A DNA stretch of 45,583 nucleotides from assembly GCA_049642465.1 (NCBI GenBank), contig JBAROV010000145.1:1-45583 (forward strand), given 5' to 3'. The position numbers and the translations under genes are program-made. The notes below the pieces were generated by a model. That model worked only from the letters and a program-made list of their open reading frames with translations. It ran no database searches and had not been told where the DNA came from. Positions within the stretch are counted from its first letter, which is position 1. Every line of letters begins with the position of its first letter. This DNA comes from CAWDPQ01 sp049642465. GTDB taxonomy: Bacteria > Acidobacteriota > Vicinamibacteria > Vicinamibacterales > 2-12-FULL-66-21. Of the stretch, positions 42,621 through 45,583 are shown piece by piece.

Positions 42621-43696
42621 CAGCGGCAATAGACGGGCGGAGCCCACACGAGCGTGCGATCGTCGGATTGGCTCCAGGGAGATCTGGCAGGATCGACATC
42701 TGGCGCTTTGTTGCCAATCGGGCGATCGAACGCGATTGACGCGGCGCCGCGATCGAAATCGGTGACGTCGGGTCCAAGTGTCGGATTCATGATTGACGTC
42801 CGCTCGGTCACGTGCATCATGCCAAGCGCGTGGCCAAGCTCGTGAATGCGCAACAGCCTTCGACGTTTGTCGGTCTTGTCGAAGTCGTTGTCGAGAAACA
42901 TCGCGCCGCCGCGTACCGATCCATCCGCTGCGAGCGCCCATTGGCCGAAGCCGATGGTGTTTGCATGGATGACGATCCGGTTGTAGCGGCCAACAACAAT
43001 TTTTCCCGGACGGTTGACCGAGGCCTGCGTCCCGGAGGCGGTGCGCTCGATTTCAACCGCTTGAAAACCCGTGAACCTTCCCGCGGTCAGGATCGACAGC
43101 CCCTCGGTCGTGTGGGCGATCAGCTGTTCGATCTCCTCGTCCGACATCTGCTCGCTCGTGGCAGGATACCCGTCCCGCTCGCCGTTGAAGTAGGTCATGA
43201 TCGACGCCAGGACGACGAGCGACGGCTGGGTTGTCCACCGCTGCAGGCTGCCATTGGGCCGGAACATCTGATCGAACGAGTTGAGGTCGAACGATGCGGG
43301 AATGAGCGACACCCGCGCTGGTTCGGCTCCCGGGCCGACAATCGCCGATTCCCGCTCGACGATGCCGCTCCCGCGGGCGCGCAGATCGAACGTCGAAGGC
43401 TTTCCCACGTCCACCCGGAAGTAGCCGTTGCCGTCTGCGGTTGTCGAGCGCGTCCCGACTTCGAGTGCCACGCCGGGCGCCGCCCCGCCATCGACGGCGT
43501 TGACCGTTCGTCCTTCGAGGACGCCCGATCCGCTGGCCGGCGACGAAGGCGAACTGCCCCCACAGCCGCTGAGAGCCATCGAGCAACAAACCGCCGCGAC
43601 CGCTCGGCCAGCACCGCGCCAGCGGCGCATTGTCCAGAAGTGCGACCCAGCGACACCGAGCCGCGCGCCGGTCCGAAGCGGAGACTCGCTGGACAT
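42620..43696 (-). CDS. Metzincin-type zinc protease lipoprotein
   Basis: This 358-residue secreted protease has the metzincin zinc site HELGHALGMMH (H285, E286, H289, H295) and the Met-turn SIMNP shortly after, which together are diagnostic. N-terminally there is a lipobox (LSGCGG, Cys about 45) after a basic, hydrophobic signal. The signal fits better if translation begins at ATG 43630 (MRRWRGAGRAVAAVC). Between them lies a carboxypeptidase-regulatory-like domain (GVLEGRTVNAVDGG, TADGNGYFRVDVG). ATG 43696 begins one base after the stop of the preceding gene, and the 3' end overlaps the next start, so all three are coupled. It should act on extracellular or periplasmic proteins. No inhibitor gene is seen. 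Confidence 0.88.
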   Translation of the reverse strand: MSSESPLRTGARLGVAGSHFWTMRRWRGAGRAVAAVCCSMALSGCGGSSPSSPASGSGVLEGRTVNAVDGGAAPGVALEVGTRSTTADGNGYFRVDVGKPSTFDLRARGSGIVERESAIVGPGAEPARVSLIPASFDLNSFDQMFRPNGSLQRWTTQPSLVVLASIMTYFNGERDGYPATSEQMSDEEIEQLIAHTTEGLSILTAGRFTGFQAVEIERTASGTQASVNRPGKIVVGRYNRIVIHANTIGFGQWALAADGSVRGGAMFLDNDFDKTDKRRRLLRIHELGHALGMMHVTERTSIMNPTLGPDVTDFDRGAASIAFDRPIGNKAPDVDPARSPWSQSDDRTLVWAPPVYCR

Positions 43697-43697
43697 G

Positions 43698-44321
43698 TCA
43701 ATGCACCTCGTAGCGCGAAGTCACGGGCACTTCGACGGGCGCTTCCTGAACCGGCTGCGGCCGGGGATCGGGACCGGCCTGTTCGACGAAACCATCAAGG
43801 AGCCGCTCGAATACGGGGCGCGAGTACCACGAGCGTGTGCCCCAGGCGAGGACCTGGTGAAACGCCCGGCGACCTTCCACGGTCGTATGCAAATACGTGA
43901 TGAGCGTGCGATCGCTCAACGCGTCGAGCTCGTACTGGATTGCGCGAAAACCTCCGACCTGACGCTCCTGCGGTCCTCGCACCGCGAGCACGCGCACCGA
44001 GGCCGCCAACGATGCGCGCGTGCGCGACGAATGCTCCTGTGCGTCCATCTGCGGGTCGAAGTCTTCGCGCGATTCGCTGATCACGATCAGGTACCGATTG
44101 CGCAGCGGATCGAGCGCCTGCAGCCACGAGCCGTCGTTCAAGTCGGTCACGGGCAACCAGCCTGGCGGCAGCGTCACCTGGGCCAGCCCGAGTTCGGAAT
44201 CGCCCACAACTGCACCGCGGCGGCGGCGCAAGGCCTTAGGCGCACGCCAGAGCTCTGGCCATGACGCACTCAGCCAGGCGATTACAAAAATCGTCGTCAG
44301 TGTGGATAGAAGCGCCGTCAT
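43698..44321 (-). CDS. Membrane-anchored DcrB/PsbP-like domain protein
   Basis: The protein is 207 residues. One N-terminal TM (about 5-22, LSTLTTIFVIAWLSASWPEL) and a basic stop-transfer RRRRG precede a soluble domain. This begins LGLAQVTLPPGWLPVTDLND and goes on with RYLIVISESREDF, GFRAIQYELDALSD and TYLHTTVEGRRAFHQVLAWG. It ends in VFERLLDGFVEQAG. The order of strands and a final helix matches the PsbP/DcrB-like fold seen in many bacterial lipoproteins. The role is unknown. It starts 60 bases after the pilT stop and is followed one base later by the metzincin gene, suggesting one operon. Confidence 0.65.
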   Translation of the reverse strand: MTALLSTLTTIFVIAWLSASWPELWRAPKALRRRRGAVVGDSELGLAQVTLPPGWLPVTDLNDGSWLQALDPLRNRYLIVISESREDFDPQMDAQEHSSRTRASLAASVRVLAVRGPQERQVGGFRAIQYELDALSDRTLITYLHTTVEGRRAFHQVLAWGTRSWYSRPVFERLLDGFVEQAGPDPRPQPVQEAPVEVPVTSRYEVH

Positions 44322-44381
44322 CTGGCCCGTTCGCTGGGAGCGGCGCTCGGAGACTGCTAATTGCGTGCCGCGGGTGACGGC

Positions 44382-45583
44382 TCACTGGTTTGCGGTCGCT
44401 TGAACGAATTTGGTGTCGATTCCCGCCCGCTTCAGAAGGCCTTCGAAACCATGCTTGTCCACCGACTTGAGGTACGCCTCCTGCGGCTCGACGAGCTTTT
44501 TGGTCACGAGTTCCATCAGCGCATCGTTCAGCGTCACCATGCCCACCGCCTTTCCGACCTGCATCATCGACGGGATTTGGAACGTCTTGGCTTCGCGGAT
44601 CAGGTTGCTGACCGCTGACGTCACGATGAGCACTTCAAGCGCCGCGACGCGGCCGCCGCCGATTTTTTTGCAGAGGGTCTGCGCGATGACGCCTTTGAGC
44701 GACTCCGACAACATGATTCGAATCTGCGATTGGCGATCGGTCGGGAACTGATCGATGACGCGGTCGACCGTCGACGCGGCGGTCGTCGTATGCAGCGTCC
44801 CGAAGACGAGGTGGCCCGTTTCCGCCGTCTCGATGGCAATTGCGACAGTTTCAAGGTCGCGCATTTCGCCGACGAGGATGATGTCAGGGTCTTCTCGAAG
44901 CGCCGCGCGCAGCGCATCCTTGAACGAGTCGGTGTGCGTGTGCACCTCGCGCTGGTTCATCAGGCACTGCTTGTTCTCGTGCACGAACTCAATCGGATCC
45001 TCGATCGTGATGATGTGATCGCTGCGGTTCCGGTTGATGTAGTCGATCATCCCGCAGAGCGTCGTGGACTTCCCCGATCCGGTCGGTCCGGTCACGAGCA
45101 CGAGCCCCTTGTTCAATCGGCACAATTGCAGGATGAAGGGAGAGAGCCCCAGATCTTCGGCCGTGAGGATCTTGCTGGGAATGACGCGGAACACCGCGCC
45201 GCGCCCCTTCCGATCCATGAACACGTTCGCTCGAAACCGCGCCAGCCCCGCGATCTCGTAGGCGAAGTCCGTGTCGTGCCGCCGCTGGAACTCGGTGGCG
45301 TTCTTCTCCGGAATAATGGGATCGAGCAACCGCTCGATCTCACGCGCGGAGAGCGCCGCGGCTGCCTCTTCGAGCGGCCGGATCTCGCCGTCCTTTCGCA
45401 CGAGCGGCGGCATCCCCGAGGAGATGTGCAGGTCTGAGGCCTTCATCGCGCACATCGCATGGAACAGGCGATCGATCTCGGGCGCGCCGTTCGCTGCCAC
45501 GCTGGACGGGGCGGGGGCAGCCGCAGCCGCCACTGGGGCGCTCGGTGGCACGGCTGCCGCTGGCGCGCTCGGCGGCGCGGACG
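44382..45583 (-). CDS. pilT: PilT-type twitching ATPase (5' end beyond the window)
   Basis: This hexameric ATPase retracts type IV pili. About 389 residues are visible, and an Ala/Pro-rich run still in frame continues to the window edge, so the true start is outside. The visible Ala/Pro linker (APVAAAAAPAPSSVA) comes first, followed by DRLFHAMCAMKASDLHISSG, Walker A GPTGSGKSTTLCGMI, the Asp box ITIEDPIEFVHENKQC, Walker B DIILVGEMRDLET, the His box TAETGHLVFGTLHT, and the C-terminal AIRNLIRE-like element (SAVSNLIREAKTFQIPSMMQ). All are intact. The unusual Ala/Pro extension ahead of the domain is longer than in standard PilT (about 345 residues). Other pilus genes should lie to the right. Confidence 0.95.
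   Translation of the reverse strand, partial: SAPPSAPAAAVPPSAPVAAAAAPAPSSVAANGAPEIDRLFHAMCAMKASDLHISSGMPPLVRKDGEIRPLEEAAAALSAREIERLLDPIIPEKNATEFQRRHDTDFAYEIAGLARFRANVFMDRKGRGAVFRVIPSKILTAEDLGLSPFILQLCRLNKGLVLVTGPTGSGKSTTLCGMIDYINRNRSDHIITIEDPIEFVHENKQCLMNQREVHTHTDSFKDALRAALREDPDIILVGEMRDLETVAIAIETAETGHLVFGTLHTTTAASTVDRVIDQFPTDRQSQIRIMLSESLKGVIAQTLCKKIGGGRVAALEVLIVTSAVSNLIREAKTFQIPSMMQVGKAVGMVTLNDALMELVTKKLVEPQEAYLKSVDKHGFEGLLKRAGIDTKFVQATANQ

Noticed and set aside
42812..44264. Two long plus-strand open frames
   Set aside because: They are antisense to the metzincin and DcrB/PsbP-like genes, Arg/Asp-rich and without motifs, which is a usual high-GC artefact.

Overview
The window is high-GC bacterial chromosome. 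The best guess for the source is an acidobacterium, probably of the Vicinamibacteria type. The reasons are two MacB/FtsX-like orphan permeases of the 'ADOP' kind with duplicated halves, many secreted hydrolases and small outer-membrane barrels, LytS/LytT and BlaI/BlaR1-type regulators, and short low-complexity repeat tracts at many gene borders. This assignment rests on gene content only. No rRNA, tRNA, CRISPR array, transposase or phage gene was seen.

Left part (1-12.4 kb): an ADOP permease (minus); a pseudouridine synthase overlapping an M28 lipoprotein peptidase; biosynthetic arginine decarboxylase (speA-like); a LytS-type histidine kinase overlapping its LytTR response regulator; a gene-poor stretch (9.56-10.86 kb) holding the broken remains of a small immunity-like protein; a degenerate receiver protein; a LolA-like periplasmic protein; and a GlsB/YeaQ membrane protein.

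Centre (12.4-27.5 kb): a small secreted protein; a methyltransferase (ogt) - ABC ATPase - 12-TM permease set; a frameshifted amidohydrolase; and the classic pair of a giant alpha-2-macroglobulin (1977 aa, CAEQ thioester) and penicillin-binding protein 1C, 4 bases apart. Next come a RodZ-like HTH membrane protein and a divergent cysteine-rich YkgJ/FliB-like protein, with a 20-bp palindrome between them.

Right part (27.5-45.6 kb): exonuclease III, a BlaI repressor and an M56 (BlaR1-like) sensor fused to TPR and TonB-C domains, with a clear operator/promoter just before blaI; an outer-membrane barrel; a candidate atypical kinase-fold protein; a TIMP-like secreted protein; a second ADOP permease broken by one frameshift; a HAD hydrolase; glutaminyl-tRNA synthetase; another barrel; a coiled-coil protein; a PQQ-type beta-propeller with a duplicated 3' end; and a tight minus-strand run from a PilT ATPase (cut by the window edge) through an anchored DcrB/PsbP-like protein and a metzincin lipoprotein to a three-TM protein loosely like Pycsar TM effectors.

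The most unusual signals are: (1) a class of short-unit, strand-asymmetric repeat tracts, each tract with its own unit, lying at about ten gene borders and once inside pbpC; (2) a duplicated 3' gene end flanking a GC-rich palindromic element; (3) the M56-TPR-TonB fusion with its near-leaderless promoter-operator; (4) the kinase-like orphan; and (5) three single-base frameshifts in otherwise well-kept genes.
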